The notes beneath the pieces are model-generated. The model saw nothing but the letters and a program-made list of their open reading frames with translations, did no database searches and had not been told where the DNA came from. A DNA stretch of 64,000 bases from G963556115 sp963667375 (GTDB lineage: Bacteria; Planctomycetota; SZUA-567): the NCBI GenBank assembly GCA_963667375.1, contig OY763323.1:2976001-3040000 (forward strand), in the 5' to 3' direction. A program made the position numbers and the translations under genes. Below, one piece after another: positions 27,488 to 35,858 of this stretch (the first letter of the stretch is position 1; every line of letters starts with the position of its first letter).

Positions 27488-27744
27488 TTTATCTTCTCCT
27501 CTTCCGGCAGACCGCAGTTGTGAATGGCGCGTAGAATATCAAGGATATCTTGAGGGTTATCTGAAGCGAATGACCATCCTTTATTCCCTTGAATATATAT
27601 TGCATCAAGAATCACATGCATATATTTACCAAACCATTTATTATAGTCTACACGTATCTCGTCATCTAAATTTGAATCAAGATATGCGTCATTTCCAAAT
27701 ATCTTCTGCACTTCAACCAGCATATCATCAAGCGTGTTAATCAT
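27484..27744 (-). CDS. Hypothetical early phage protein
   Basis: An 86-aa protein, acidic at the N-terminus, with WFGKYMHVILDAIYIQGNKGWSFA in the middle and a helical C-terminus. Not recognised. RBS GGAGAAGATA precedes ATG 27744. It overlaps both neighbours by a few bases, as expected for a coupled early operon. Confidence 0.55.
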   Translation of the reverse strand: MINTLDDMLVEVQKIFGNDAYLDSNLDDEIRVDYNKWFGKYMHVILDAIYIQGNKGWSFASDNPQDILDILRAIHNCGLPEEEKIK

Positions 27745-27901
27745 TATCTTCTCCGAATAATTTCACTAAATCTTTTATTAGTTCTGATTGGATCCCAATC
27801 AGCTCCCTACATAATTTAGTTATTTCTATTTCAGGGAAGAGGTCACCATCTGTAGACGGCGCACGTAGTGTAAGCGGGCATGGTATATGTTGTTCATTCA
27901 T
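27737..27901 (-). CDS. Small hypothetical early phage protein
   Basis: 54 aa from ATG 27901, with AAAGGAGAAAAC directly upstream. The acidic C-terminus ends in LVKLFGEDND. Not recognised. Confidence 0.5.
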   Translation of the reverse strand: MNEQHIPCPLTLRAPSTDGDLFPEIEITKLCRELIGIQSELIKDLVKLFGEDND

Positions 27902-27989
27902 GTTTTCTCCTTTCAAAAAAAACAAGACTGCACCAAGCTGGAAGAATGTTTGTTTTTAACTCAGCACAGCCTTGCGATGTGGTATCAAA

Positions 27990-28289
27990 TCACCTCATAA
28001 ATTCCTCAATCCGCACCACAGCCAATACCTCACCGCTGTCATGCTCAATAATACTCACCCACTCCGGACACCTCTCACCCGACGGCAGCTTCTCCGGCAG
28101 CTCCACTACTCCTGCCAGCGCCAACCGCTGCAGTGCCTGCCTTACCGCCCGCTGCCGCAAATCCACCCAGACCCGGTCAAAGAGCTCCGCTTTCCGGAAG
28201 TCCTCCGCCGTATTCCGCGACCTCACACCCACCGTATACCACTCAGGTAGTACCACTGGACAAATATCCTCCTCGCTGATTTTATCCAT
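27990..28289 (-). CDS. Hypothetical early phage protein
   Basis: A 99-aa protein. The stretch LFDRVWVDLRQRAVRQALQRLALAGVVELPE looks like a winged-helix turn, so DNA binding is possible, but no family is recognised. It lies three bases downstream of the DUF5664 gene. Confidence 0.5.
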   Translation of the reverse strand: MDKISEEDICPVVLPEWYTVGVRSRNTAEDFRKAELFDRVWVDLRQRAVRQALQRLALAGVVELPEKLPSGERCPEWVSIIEHDSGEVLAVVRIEEFMR

Positions 28290-28292
28290 ACG

Positions 28293-28700
28293 CTATTCAA
28301 GCCCCGCCTTCACCGCGCTCTCCCCGATAAAAGCTATCACCTCCTCCCACCCCGGAGCACTTACTTCTTCATACACGTTCATCGTGTTCTGTAAAATATC
28401 CCTTACCGTGATCTTCTTCTCCTTCAAGTCATTACAGAGCAGAAAAATTAAATCAGTTATTGCATGCGATAAAGGATGCACTCCACTCTCACTATCAACT
28501 TTCTCACCCATACGCCATGCCTGCAAATGCCTGAATGCTGCCGCAGTGTAACGATCTTCTAGATCCTCTATTTCCTGCCAGGAATTCGGAGCATACTTCT
28601 TCGCTCCAAAAGTCAAAACCTTCGCAATCTCTTCTAATGCAATAGCCGGTACCAGATCATACCGCAGCTTTCCTTCATCATCCTTTCGTCCTTCATTCAT
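28293..28700 (-). CDS. dATP/dGTP diphosphohydrolase N-terminal-like (DUF5664) protein
   Basis: A 135-aa protein with the family landmarks KDDEGKLRYDLVPAIALEEIA, VLTFGAKKYAPNSW, AAAFRHLQAWRMGEK and HPLSHAITDLIFL. Members are MazG-like all-helical phage enzymes thought to act on purine dNTPs. This copy has the E/H/D-rich helices expected for metal binding. A role in nucleotide-pool control during replication is inferred. It overlaps the upstream gene by eight bases. Confidence 0.8.
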   Translation of the reverse strand: MNEGRKDDEGKLRYDLVPAIALEEIAKVLTFGAKKYAPNSWQEIEDLEDRYTAAAFRHLQAWRMGEKVDSESGVHPLSHAITDLIFLLCNDLKEKKITVRDILQNTMNVYEEVSAPGWEEVIAFIGESAVKAGLE

Positions 28701-29247
28701 TACTCATTTCCCCCGGTTGATATATACCGTGAAGCCCATTACTGATCATTTCAAGATCTTTAATAAAGCCTTTATAAATTGTAATTTCTGAATCTAATAA
28801 CTCTGGATGAGCCGCTATATATAATTTCTTATACTCAATAGTCTTTTCTACCAAAGTCAGAATTCGTGCCCTAAATATCTCAAGCTCACTATTTTGTTTA
28901 GTCTCATTACCGCCAGTCTTCTCCAACTCAAAACCAGAAAATTTATTATCAGCCACTATTTCTCTCAAATTCTCAATATCAGCCAAAAACCCTGACAACT
29001 TGATAAAGCTAGTAATTCCCGAACAATAGGGATCACCTATTACCAAACGTCCTTTAATAGTCTGTATAATAATTCTTACTTCTACCGATATACCAGCTCC
29101 TACTCGCATTTCATTTGTATAATAACAAACATAAACTTTCTCTTCATACCCACACCTTTTTTCAGATAAAAGCTCTTTACCAAAGTTTTTCTCAACAATC
29201 TTTTCAATCTCTTGTACGATAGCACACAACTGCTCATTAATATTCAT
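28693..29247 (-). CDS. Hypothetical helical early phage protein
   Basis: 184 aa from ATG 29247 (an ATG at 29253 is equally possible; AAGAAGG lies upstream of both). The N-terminus is a coiled-coil helix (NEQLCAIVQEIEKIVEKNFGKE), followed by a beta region and a helical C-terminus. No family recognised. Confidence 0.55.
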   Translation of the reverse strand: MNINEQLCAIVQEIEKIVEKNFGKELLSEKRCGYEEKVYVCYYTNEMRVGAGISVEVRIIIQTIKGRLVIGDPYCSGITSFIKLSGFLADIENLREIVADNKFSGFELEKTGGNETKQNSELEIFRARILTLVEKTIEYKKLYIAAHPELLDSEITIYKGFIKDLEMISNGLHGIYQPGEMSNE

Positions 29248-29325
29248 TTTCATCAACCTTCTTTCAGCTCCACTGAACATCTTAAAAAGAAGCAACGCGC
29301 GCTTTCATTTTCCCTAATAATTACC

Positions 29326-29793
29326 TTACACGCGCCACTCCACCTTACATACATTCCCCTCAATCCGCCGCCACTGCTCTTCATCCAGGTACATATACAT
29401 CTGCGACGCTCGCTCAATCCCGATCTCACTCAGACTCATCTCACACAGCATCTTCTTAACCTCAGTCAACCCCACCGCCACACCGTGAGTACTCCCCGCA
29501 TAATACCCCTCAAATTCCTCCCGGCTGATCCCCGCCACCTCTTTCGTTTCTTCCCAGAGATACTCCAGATCTCCAATGAGTAGATGCGTCCGTTCTGCAA
29601 TCGCCACAATCTTCTGCACCGGACTCGCCGCATAAAATACAAACCTGTCAGCATGCAGCGGGAACTTCTTGCGAAACTCATAATACTTCCGCTCCTCAAG
29701 TATCCGGGTTACAAACTTCGGCTGTATAGAGAGCAGCAGATACCGCGGTTTTCTCTCCTCAGACCAGCGAGTCATTGAAACACCAGAACCCAT
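29326..29793 (-). CDS. ASCH-domain protein
   Basis: 155 aa. LLLSIQPKFVTRILEERKYYEFRKKFP followed by FVFYAASPVQKIVAIAE is the typical ASCH opening: a beta-barrel RNA/nucleic-acid-binding fold related to PUA, with a KxxEfR-like element. Phage copies often regulate or process RNA, or act as nucleoside amidohydrolases; no specific role is visible. The first ATG lacks a clear RBS and the in-frame ATG at 29775 is an alternative start. It overlaps the upstream gene by 35 bases. Confidence 0.72.
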   Translation of the reverse strand: MGSGVSMTRWSEERKPRYLLLSIQPKFVTRILEERKYYEFRKKFPLHADRFVFYAASPVQKIVAIAERTHLLIGDLEYLWEETKEVAGISREEFEGYYAGSTHGVAVGLTEVKKMLCEMSLSEIGIERASQMYMYLDEEQWRRIEGNVCKVEWRV

Positions 29794-30337
29794 TACCAGA
29801 AGTAATAATTCCCTTATCCCGCAGAATATTCACAGCTTCCCAAAAATCATAGACCTTATCCTTCGTCCTGACCTCACGCCCCACAATCTCTTCCATCTGC
29901 TTCAACCTGTAACACTTGCCACCCTCCAAGCCCGAAGCATCAAAAACCTCTTCGATCGTATTTTTCCTAGTCTTAGCACTTTCCGCCATCTTCTGCGCCA
30001 TCTCTGCCTGCGTCATCCGCTTTCTTCTGATCTCCTCAATTTCATCCGCTGAATGCAACGCCATTCCAGGTTTTAATTCAGCTAATTGCTTTTGCAAAAT
30101 ATCATTCCCGGAAACATTTACCGCAAAATCTTCATCACTACCCGCATCACCCTGCTTTTCAACAATCTCCCGAAGATGCTTAGCTCTATACTGATAGCTG
30201 CTCTCCCGTTTCTGCCGTTCATTCTCCAGAGCCGCAAAGGCTTCAATCATTTCAAAGTCACACATAAACGGTACATTCTGAATAAACTTCCTAACCTCAA
30301 CACTCATCCCTTTTGTATCCATCAACAGTTCCACCAT
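29759..30337 (-). CDS. Hypothetical early phage protein
   Basis: 192 aa from ATG 30337, which has a very good RBS (GAGGAGGT) five bases upstream. The helical, charged central part (EIEEIRRKRMTQAEMAQKMAESAKTRK) may be a coiled coil. The C-terminal segment VNILRDKGIITSGNGFWCFN resembles a winged-helix end. Not assigned to a family. Confidence 0.55.
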   Translation of the reverse strand: MVELLMDTKGMSVEVRKFIQNVPFMCDFEMIEAFAALENERQKRESSYQYRAKHLREIVEKQGDAGSDEDFAVNVSGNDILQKQLAELKPGMALHSADEIEEIRRKRMTQAEMAQKMAESAKTRKNTIEEVFDASGLEGGKCYRLKQMEEIVGREVRTKDKVYDFWEAVNILRDKGIITSGNGFWCFNDSLV

Positions 30338-30350
30338 CGCTACCTCCTCC

Positions 30351-30776
30351 TTAATCATCCAACCCAAAATCAAAATTCTCAGCCGTTACCGGACTCTGAT
30401 CGTCACACATTCCTACCAGCTTCTCCACCATCGCTTCCAGTCCCGCCACCTCCCCGGCAAACACCCCAACCGGAAGCTCCATATTCTGCATTGCCAGCTC
30501 GGCCATAATATCTCTACGCAACAAATGCAGTGCAATCATCGCCGCGGGACAAAACTTCACCTTCTCACTCAGCCCGAGATCCTCCACTAGATCCTTAATT
30601 TCCGCACACCGTGGACAATCACCCTCACTCTCAAAGATCACATACTCACCAAGTTCAACCTTACCGACCTCAACCCTCTTTCCGTTTTCATCAAGCGTCC
30701 TCACCTCACCAGTCTCAGTATCCCTGATCACCAACCCCTTTCCCTCAACTGCGTCCACCCCTAAAATTTTCTGCAT
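30351..30776 (-). CDS. Hypothetical early phage protein with CxxC
   Basis: 141 aa from ATG 30776, with GGGAG eight bases upstream. The N-terminal half is beta-rich (MQKILGVDAVEGKGLVIRD). A CPRC motif sits near residue 75, followed by helices. No family recognised. Start codons further upstream would extend into the AT-rich spacer before the primase gene. Confidence 0.52.
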   Translation of the reverse strand: MQKILGVDAVEGKGLVIRDTETGEVRTLDENGKRVEVGKVELGEYVIFESEGDCPRCAEIKDLVEDLGLSEKVKFCPAAMIALHLLRRDIMAELAMQNMELPVGVFAGEVAGLEAMVEKLVGMCDDQSPVTAENFDFGLDD

Positions 30777-30984
30777 CACCTTACTCCCTCTGCGCTGTAT
30801 CCTGCGCTTTCCACCCATGTCAGCAGTGTCACCAAATCCCCTATTAATTACCCCTATATATACGTATAAAAACATATTCTCTGTTTATCTGTATTTACTC
30901 ACGTATATACGGTATATTAATTATTACTGACACTACTGACATAAAAGATATAACTAACAACACAACAACAACTTATTGATTTAT

Positions 30985-31020
30985 TTTTAGTGACATAAAG
31001 CCGACATAATGTCACTAAAA
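30985..31020. terminator. Perfect inverted repeat at the primase stop codon
   Basis: TTTTAGTGACAT (30985-30996) and ATGTCACTAAAA (31009-31020) form 12-bp perfect arms around a 12-base loop. The right arm contains the TAG of the primase-helicase gene. There is no long T tract, so it may be a weak terminator, an mRNA stabiliser or a protein site. The AT-rich region 30777-31014 next to it has no other gene. Confidence 0.5.
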
Positions 31021-34020
31021 TCTGACACTTTCCAGCTCTGTCCTCCAATCCGGCTTAATTTTGAAACCCATCCAGTAACGGGCTGTCGACTCTTTATGAT
31101 ATTTACAAACTTTATAGTGACGGTTAGCCGACACATTTGACGCGATATGCTTGGTCAGAGATTTGTTGAAATTAGGCTGATTCAGATTGTGTTTTATGCC
31201 CTGGTCCTGACACCAGGCTTTATACAGGTCATACATATTTGATGACTGAACACAATCCATCAATGCCCCGCTTACCTCCAGACATTCACTGACAAACTGC
31301 CCGGTATAATCCTGCTCACTGCGGTAGGTCTCAGTCGCGTCTATGACTATTTCCGGAGGTGTGAGCCCATCCTCCCGCCACTTGACACAGCCCCGCACGG
31401 CCCACGCAAGAATACCATTTATCTCTGCCTGGAGCTTGCGCGGCAGATCCCGGTCAACCTTCTCCTTCGGGATCTCATGCAACAGCGGTATAAGGCGTAT
31501 ACGCCGCCAGATTCCCACATCCTGCCCCTTGATCGTCGGTTTATGATTACCATACAGCCAGATCTTACATGTCGGTTTGAATTTAAACGGATTACCGAAC
31601 TTGAATTGCGCAGTAAGGATATCACCACCCGTATAGTCCTTGACCTTGGCTTCATCCAGCCGCTGCCCCTCAGGCATCTCCGATGTTACAGTGAACCTCT
31701 TACCGCGCAGATTGGCCAGATCACAGGATATCTGTGTAGCTTTCTGCGGTATCACCATCTCGATCGGTGACTTTTCGGCATAATGCGCGAGTAAATACTG
31801 CACGGTTTCAATGAAGGTAGATTTACCGTTCCGCCCCTCACCATAGAGAAAGAACAACACCTGCTCCGAGACATCACCCGTCAGCGAATATCCGACACAC
31901 CTCTGCAGATAATCAATCAGCTCCTCATTTCTGTCAGTTATATCATCAAGGAATTTAAGCCAGTGGTCACATTGCGCGACCGGATCATATTCAAATGGCA
32001 GATAATTAGTGTAATAATATTCCGGGTTATGCTGCTCCAGCTCACCGGTTCGCAAATTGACGACCCCATTACGAACCGGCAATATAAACTGATTCGTATC
32101 CAGATCCGCAATATTTACCCGCACTCCGGGAATCCCTGAATATTTCGTTTCAATTCCCGACTCACCCCGCGCATTCGCTGTTGCATCAATATGCCTTGCA
32201 ATCGGTCTTAAAGCTTTAGCTTCATAATCATTTTTCACCGCCTGCGAGTACTCATATTTCAGATCATCCACCAGCGAATTTACCATCTGTTTGTAAATTT
32301 CCACCGCTTCGGACGACCAGCAATACCCGGTCCATACCAGAAATTGCCCTGATGATCTCCCCGCCACCATTTCAAAGCAGTATTTCAGGACATCCCCGAA
32401 TTTATCATGCAGCCTGCGGGCATTCCCCAGATCATTATAATCGTAATAACCGATAGCTCTGAACGCTTGCTCCGCAGACATTTGCAGCCTGTCGGTTATG
32501 TCATTATTTTCTGCCCCTCTATTCTCAGGGGGTGCGGGGGATGTCGCGCCGCCACAGACCCCGGCCACAGAGGGATTACGACACTCCGTGCCCTCCGCAG
32601 CCCCACCCGCCGTAGAACCGGCACGAGTAGAGCGGTGGCTTTCAGTATTATAATCAGATGCGCGGTCCTTTTGCTTTACCATGATTTCCCGGAGCAGCTT
32701 CTCAGGAAAATCAAATTCCTTGGCCACCGCTTTAAGTCGCGTGGTCTTGATCAGTTCCTCCTGCCCCTGGGCCAGCAGTTCAACCAGCTCCTTGGCCAGC
32801 CGTCCCTTCTCAATATCATCACTGGCAGACGCTACCCGGTTGGCTATCAGCCATTTAAACCCGTCAACGGCATTCTCCAGTGAGTTTTCCACCTGGTTAA
32901 TTGCCGCAATATCCTTCATGCCTCTCGGCACCCCGAGTAAATGTTTACAAAGATCATCATCCATAAATGAAGTATCCATCACCTTACAGGAGACCTCATT
33001 CTTCACACACATCTCAACCGCCCGGAACGTTGCTTTCTGACCGGCAGCGTCAGCATCAAAGCAGAAATATACCACCACCCCCAACCGCTTCAACACCCGC
33101 GCATGATTATCGGTAAATGCCGTACCCAGTGCCGCCAACACATTCCGTATATCCACCTGATAACACGCCATTACATCGGTATTACCTTCAACTACAATCG
33201 CCTTTTTCTCCTTGGCAATAACCGGAAGCGCCATATCATAGCCGTAAAATAATTCATTTTTATGAAATAGAATTGTCTCAGACGTGTTGATATACTTCCC
33301 ATAGTTCTTATCCTCCACCAGCTGCCGAGCGGAGAATCCGACACAAAGCCCATTACGGTCACATACAGGAAAGATTATCCGCCCCCGGAAACGCTCATAC
33401 TCCCAGCCTCTTTCCGATTCCCCCACGAGTCCTCCATCCTTGAGCGCTTTAAGAGCATTATTATAGCCGCTGTCTTTTCCGGCATTCTCCAGCACCGTCT
33501 TAATATGCTGCTGTAAAGAAGCAGTTTTCGGAGCAAATCCGATATTAAACGCCTTCAGCGTCTCCTCGGTAAATCCACGGGAATAGAGATATTCAAGAGC
33601 TGCCGCCCCTGTCTCTGTAAAGAGAATTCCCGCATAAAAGTCTGCTGCCTTCTGATTGACCCAGTATATCTTTTCCTTTACGACATTGACCGCCGCCGCA
33701 TGCGCCCGCTCTTCAGCTGTATAATCCTCCAGCTGCACTCCGGCAATATCAGCCAGCTCTTTGAGCGCATCCATAAATTCAAGATGTCTGAGTTTCATCG
33801 CCAGAGTAATAACATCACCCGACACCGAACACCCAAAGCATCTGAAAGACTGCTTCTCCGGAAATATTATAAATGACGCTGTCTTCTCATCATGAAACGG
33901 ACAGAGCGCTTTATAATTCGCACCGTCCCGCATCAGTTTCAACCCGTTGTCTTCAGCGTAGCGCACTATATCAACACGGTCCTTGACCAGCTGCTTACTG
34001 TTATCCGATACCAGCCCCAT
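31015..34020 (-). CDS. Fused DnaG-type primase / D5 superfamily-3 helicase
   Basis: A 1001-aa replication protein. The N-terminal CHC2 zinc finger (CPFHDEKTA, then RCFGC, about residues 40-65) is followed by a DnaG catalytic core with Toprim motifs: VVEGNTDV (E278) and CFDADAAG (D322, D324). A low-complexity Gly/Ala/Ser/Pro linker at about 460-510 leads to a D5-type domain with Walker A GEGRNGKST (727-735), VTSEMPEGQ, and WLYGNHKP/WRRIRLIP typical of SF3 phage helicases. It probably opens and primes the phage origin. ATG 34020 has GGAAGG nine bases upstream; an in-frame TTG at 34053 has no RBS. Confidence 0.9.
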   Translation of the reverse strand: MGLVSDNSKQLVKDRVDIVRYAEDNGLKLMRDGANYKALCPFHDEKTASFIIFPEKQSFRCFGCSVSGDVITLAMKLRHLEFMDALKELADIAGVQLEDYTAEERAHAAAVNVVKEKIYWVNQKAADFYAGILFTETGAAALEYLYSRGFTEETLKAFNIGFAPKTASLQQHIKTVLENAGKDSGYNNALKALKDGGLVGESERGWEYERFRGRIIFPVCDRNGLCVGFSARQLVEDKNYGKYINTSETILFHKNELFYGYDMALPVIAKEKKAIVVEGNTDVMACYQVDIRNVLAALGTAFTDNHARVLKRLGVVVYFCFDADAAGQKATFRAVEMCVKNEVSCKVMDTSFMDDDLCKHLLGVPRGMKDIAAINQVENSLENAVDGFKWLIANRVASASDDIEKGRLAKELVELLAQGQEELIKTTRLKAVAKEFDFPEKLLREIMVKQKDRASDYNTESHRSTRAGSTAGGAAEGTECRNPSVAGVCGGATSPAPPENRGAENNDITDRLQMSAEQAFRAIGYYDYNDLGNARRLHDKFGDVLKYCFEMVAGRSSGQFLVWTGYCWSSEAVEIYKQMVNSLVDDLKYEYSQAVKNDYEAKALRPIARHIDATANARGESGIETKYSGIPGVRVNIADLDTNQFILPVRNGVVNLRTGELEQHNPEYYYTNYLPFEYDPVAQCDHWLKFLDDITDRNEELIDYLQRCVGYSLTGDVSEQVLFFLYGEGRNGKSTFIETVQYLLAHYAEKSPIEMVIPQKATQISCDLANLRGKRFTVTSEMPEGQRLDEAKVKDYTGGDILTAQFKFGNPFKFKPTCKIWLYGNHKPTIKGQDVGIWRRIRLIPLLHEIPKEKVDRDLPRKLQAEINGILAWAVRGCVKWREDGLTPPEIVIDATETYRSEQDYTGQFVSECLEVSGALMDCVQSSNMYDLYKAWCQDQGIKHNLNQPNFNKSLTKHIASNVSANRHYKVCKYHKESTARYWMGFKIKPDWRTELESVRF

Positions 34021-34039
34021 CTCTTCTGCACCTTCCCAA

Positions 34040-34306
34040 CTATACTCTGTCAATCAACTCAGCAACCTGCCCGGCCATAGTCAAATACGGATCAAATTCA
34101 TCACCCCAGTTCGCTCTATCATGATGTTTCTGATTCTGCGTTATCATCCAGTCCGGCAGCCTCGCATCCAGCTCAACACATTTCAGCTTTCGAAAATCAC
34201 TCTGCTGCCTGCCTACCGCTATTTCAGCGCAGCGCTCACTATCAAGAACCTCGACTCCGCCCCAGAAATCACTACTCAGCCGTTTACGCTTATCATCCTT
34301 ATTCAT
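34040..34306 (-). CDS. Hypothetical early phage protein
   Basis: An 88-aa protein, charged, with DWMITQNQKHHDRANWGDEF in the middle. No recognised domain. It lies immediately upstream of the primase-helicase gene and overlaps the preceding zinc-ribbon gene by eight bases. Confidence 0.55.
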   Translation of the reverse strand: MNKDDKRKRLSSDFWGGVEVLDSERCAEIAVGRQQSDFRKLKCVELDARLPDWMITQNQKHHDRANWGDEFDPYLTMAGQVAELIDRV

Positions 34307-34631
34307 GTTCTTTCATCCAATCACACAGCGTGCTTACCGGCACCTTCACCCCGAAACAGCTCTCAAATATTGCTGAATTTTCTTCATAGGTCTTTGATAA
34401 GTCATACCACCGCTTTACCGCTCTGTATACACTGCGTGAATATCTTCCGTCTCTATCCTGGTATTTAGTAAAATACTTTTTACAATTTTCGCAGTAATAC
34501 CGCGGATTGACCACCTCCACCTTCTTACCAAAGAGACTGATCTTCTCCGACCTCTTTATTGAATGCTTTCTTGAAATCTCCCCGCATTTCGGACATCTGC
34601 TGAACTTTGGAAAATTCTTAGATGTTTTCAT
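34299..34631 (-). CDS. Zinc-ribbon plus HTH-like phage protein
   Basis: A 110-aa protein. Two CxxC knuckles (CPKCG near residue 13, then YYCENCKKYF near 47) form a zinc ribbon like the N-terminus of some transposases. A basic stretch (SRSVYRAVKRWYDLSK) and an HTH-like end (VKVPVSTLCDWMKE) follow. There is no DDE catalytic domain, so this is a phage early DNA-binding protein rather than a transposase. Confidence 0.6.
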   Translation of the reverse strand: MKTSKNFPKFSRCPKCGEISRKHSIKRSEKISLFGKKVEVVNPRYYCENCKKYFTKYQDRDGRYSRSVYRAVKRWYDLSKTYEENSAIFESCFGVKVPVSTLCDWMKEHE

Positions 34632-34905
34632 AGCTCTCTCCAGCAGCAGCCCTCACTCCTTCCTCCCAGAGCTCACGCTTGTACTTGCGGGTTTCCTCAT
34701 ATCTGAAATAGGTATCACGTGAGCGGATCTGTTTCTTGCGCTGCACCTCCGCCTGATTAAGCAGCTTTCTGGAACGCTCCTTTATCTGACACGACTTGCA
34801 GATTCCTAATCTGCGGTTACTCCTGCGCTTGCCACCCACCTTTTCAAAACACCACTGCGGATATTCAACCCCGCATTCACTGCACTTGCGCATTTCAGTC
34901 CCCAT
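34618..34905 (-). CDS. Small zinc-ribbon early phage protein
   Basis: A 95-aa basic protein with CSECGVEYPQWCFEK and CKSCQ about 20 residues later, then a long Arg/Lys/Glu helix. Not assigned to a family; nucleic-acid binding is likely from the zinc knuckles and charge. The ATG overlaps the upstream stop (TAATG). Confidence 0.6.
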   Translation of the reverse strand: MGTEMRKCSECGVEYPQWCFEKVGGKRRSNRRLGICKSCQIKERSRKLLNQAEVQRKKQIRSRDTYFRYEETRKYKRELWEEGVRAAAGESYENI

Positions 34906-35243
34906 TACAGGCCCCCTTTCTTCTTGGATTTCTTCACCTCCTGAAATTTCTCCAGCCCCAGAATTACCTTCTTCGCTTCCCAGATCTCATATGCCAGATC
35001 CGGATCAAGCGTCCCCAGCATCACCCCGGCGATTATCTCCAGATGCTCCTTGTGATACTTCGCTCCGGAACAGTACTCGGTCTTGATCGGATTGAAAATC
35101 TTATGCCTCTTTCTCAGCCGGTCGAGTGTGCCGGTAGAAGTTCCAAGTTTGATTGCCGCCCGCCGACAATTATAAAATATCGGTTCAATTAATAGCTCTT
35201 TCTGAGCTCTATCAGTCTTATCCTCCAATGCAAAGCTACTCAT
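34905..35243 (-). CDS. Hypothetical HTH-like early phage protein
   Basis: 112 aa. Segment YNCRRAAIKLGTSTGTLDRLRKRH looks like a helix-turn-helix, and the C-terminus is Lys-rich. DNA binding is suggested only by this pattern. Confidence 0.55.
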   Translation of the reverse strand: MSSFALEDKTDRAQKELLIEPIFYNCRRAAIKLGTSTGTLDRLRKRHKIFNPIKTEYCSGAKYHKEHLEIIAGVMLGTLDPDLAYEIWEAKKVILGLEKFQEVKKSKKKGGL

Positions 35244-35259
35244 AACTTCCTCCTTATTA

Positions 35260-35394
35260 CTAACTTATCTTTAACATTATATACCAGAACCCCATTACAG
35301 CCACAGTTGCAACCACCACCACCCCCAGAAAAAACACCATGTCTGCTGCCACGTTTTTCAGCTCACGCATTCTCAGCAGTATCCTCTCAATCAC
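35260..35394 (-). CDS. Short single-span membrane peptide gene (44 aa)
   Basis: Read on the reverse strand from GTG 35394 (overlapping the upstream TGA as GTGA) to TAG 35262-35260. The basic N-terminus (IERILLRMRELKN) is followed by one hydrophobic segment (MVFFLGVVVVATVAVMGFWY). A second in-frame ATG at 35370 would give a 36-aa peptide. The overlap with the preceding stop supports translational coupling. Confidence 0.48.
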   Translation of the reverse strand: MIERILLRMRELKNVAADMVFFLGVVVVATVAVMGFWYIMLKIS

Positions 35395-35858
35395 GCTACA
35401 CCCCCTCTCTGATAATTAACAACCTCGTTTATCTTCCGTTCAATCAGCTGCTCAATCGCCGCATACTCGACATGCTCTATCCAGAATTTCGCCGCCCGCT
35501 GCTGCCCCAGGTAATACTCGGCCCGCTTGGCAAACTCGTTATACCCTTTATCCCCGAGCTCCTTGACCATCCGCCTGATACTCCGCTCCCTGATACTCTC
35601 CGCCCAGCCGATCTGTCTCGCACTCCCCAGCAGCGCTGCATACCCTTTACGCCGGTTATACTCAGCCGCTTCCGCTGAAACCTTCTCCCGGTAGCACTCC
35701 CGGCATAGCGCCTTTCCTGCCTTTAACAGCCGCGCTTTCTTATCCTCAGAGTAATAAAACGCCACATACGCTTCCGCTCCACACCTGCAACACGGTACCA
35801 CTGTTTCCGCGGCTACTCCCGGCCGCCGACCGGCTCCGCTTTTTTCTGAATTTTTCAT
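35391..35858 (-). CDS. Zinc-ribbon early phage protein
   Basis: 155 aa from ATG 35858, with AGGAGGAAGAG directly upstream. CCRCGAEAYVAFYY and LCRECYREK form a zinc ribbon. The rest is helical and Arg/Glu-rich (SARQIGWAESIRERSIRRM). It is the first large gene of the early run. Not assigned to a known family. Confidence 0.62.
   Translation of the reverse strand: MKNSEKSGAGRRPGVAAETVVPCCRCGAEAYVAFYYSEDKKARLLKAGKALCRECYREKVSAEAAEYNRRKGYAALLGSARQIGWAESIRERSIRRMVKELGDKGYNEFAKRAEYYLGQQRAAKFWIEHVEYAAIEQLIERKINEVVNYQRGGVA

Noticed and set aside
34299..34631. Insertion-sequence transposase
   Set aside because: Only a zinc ribbon and an HTH-like end are present. There is no DDE or other catalytic domain and no terminal inverted repeats.
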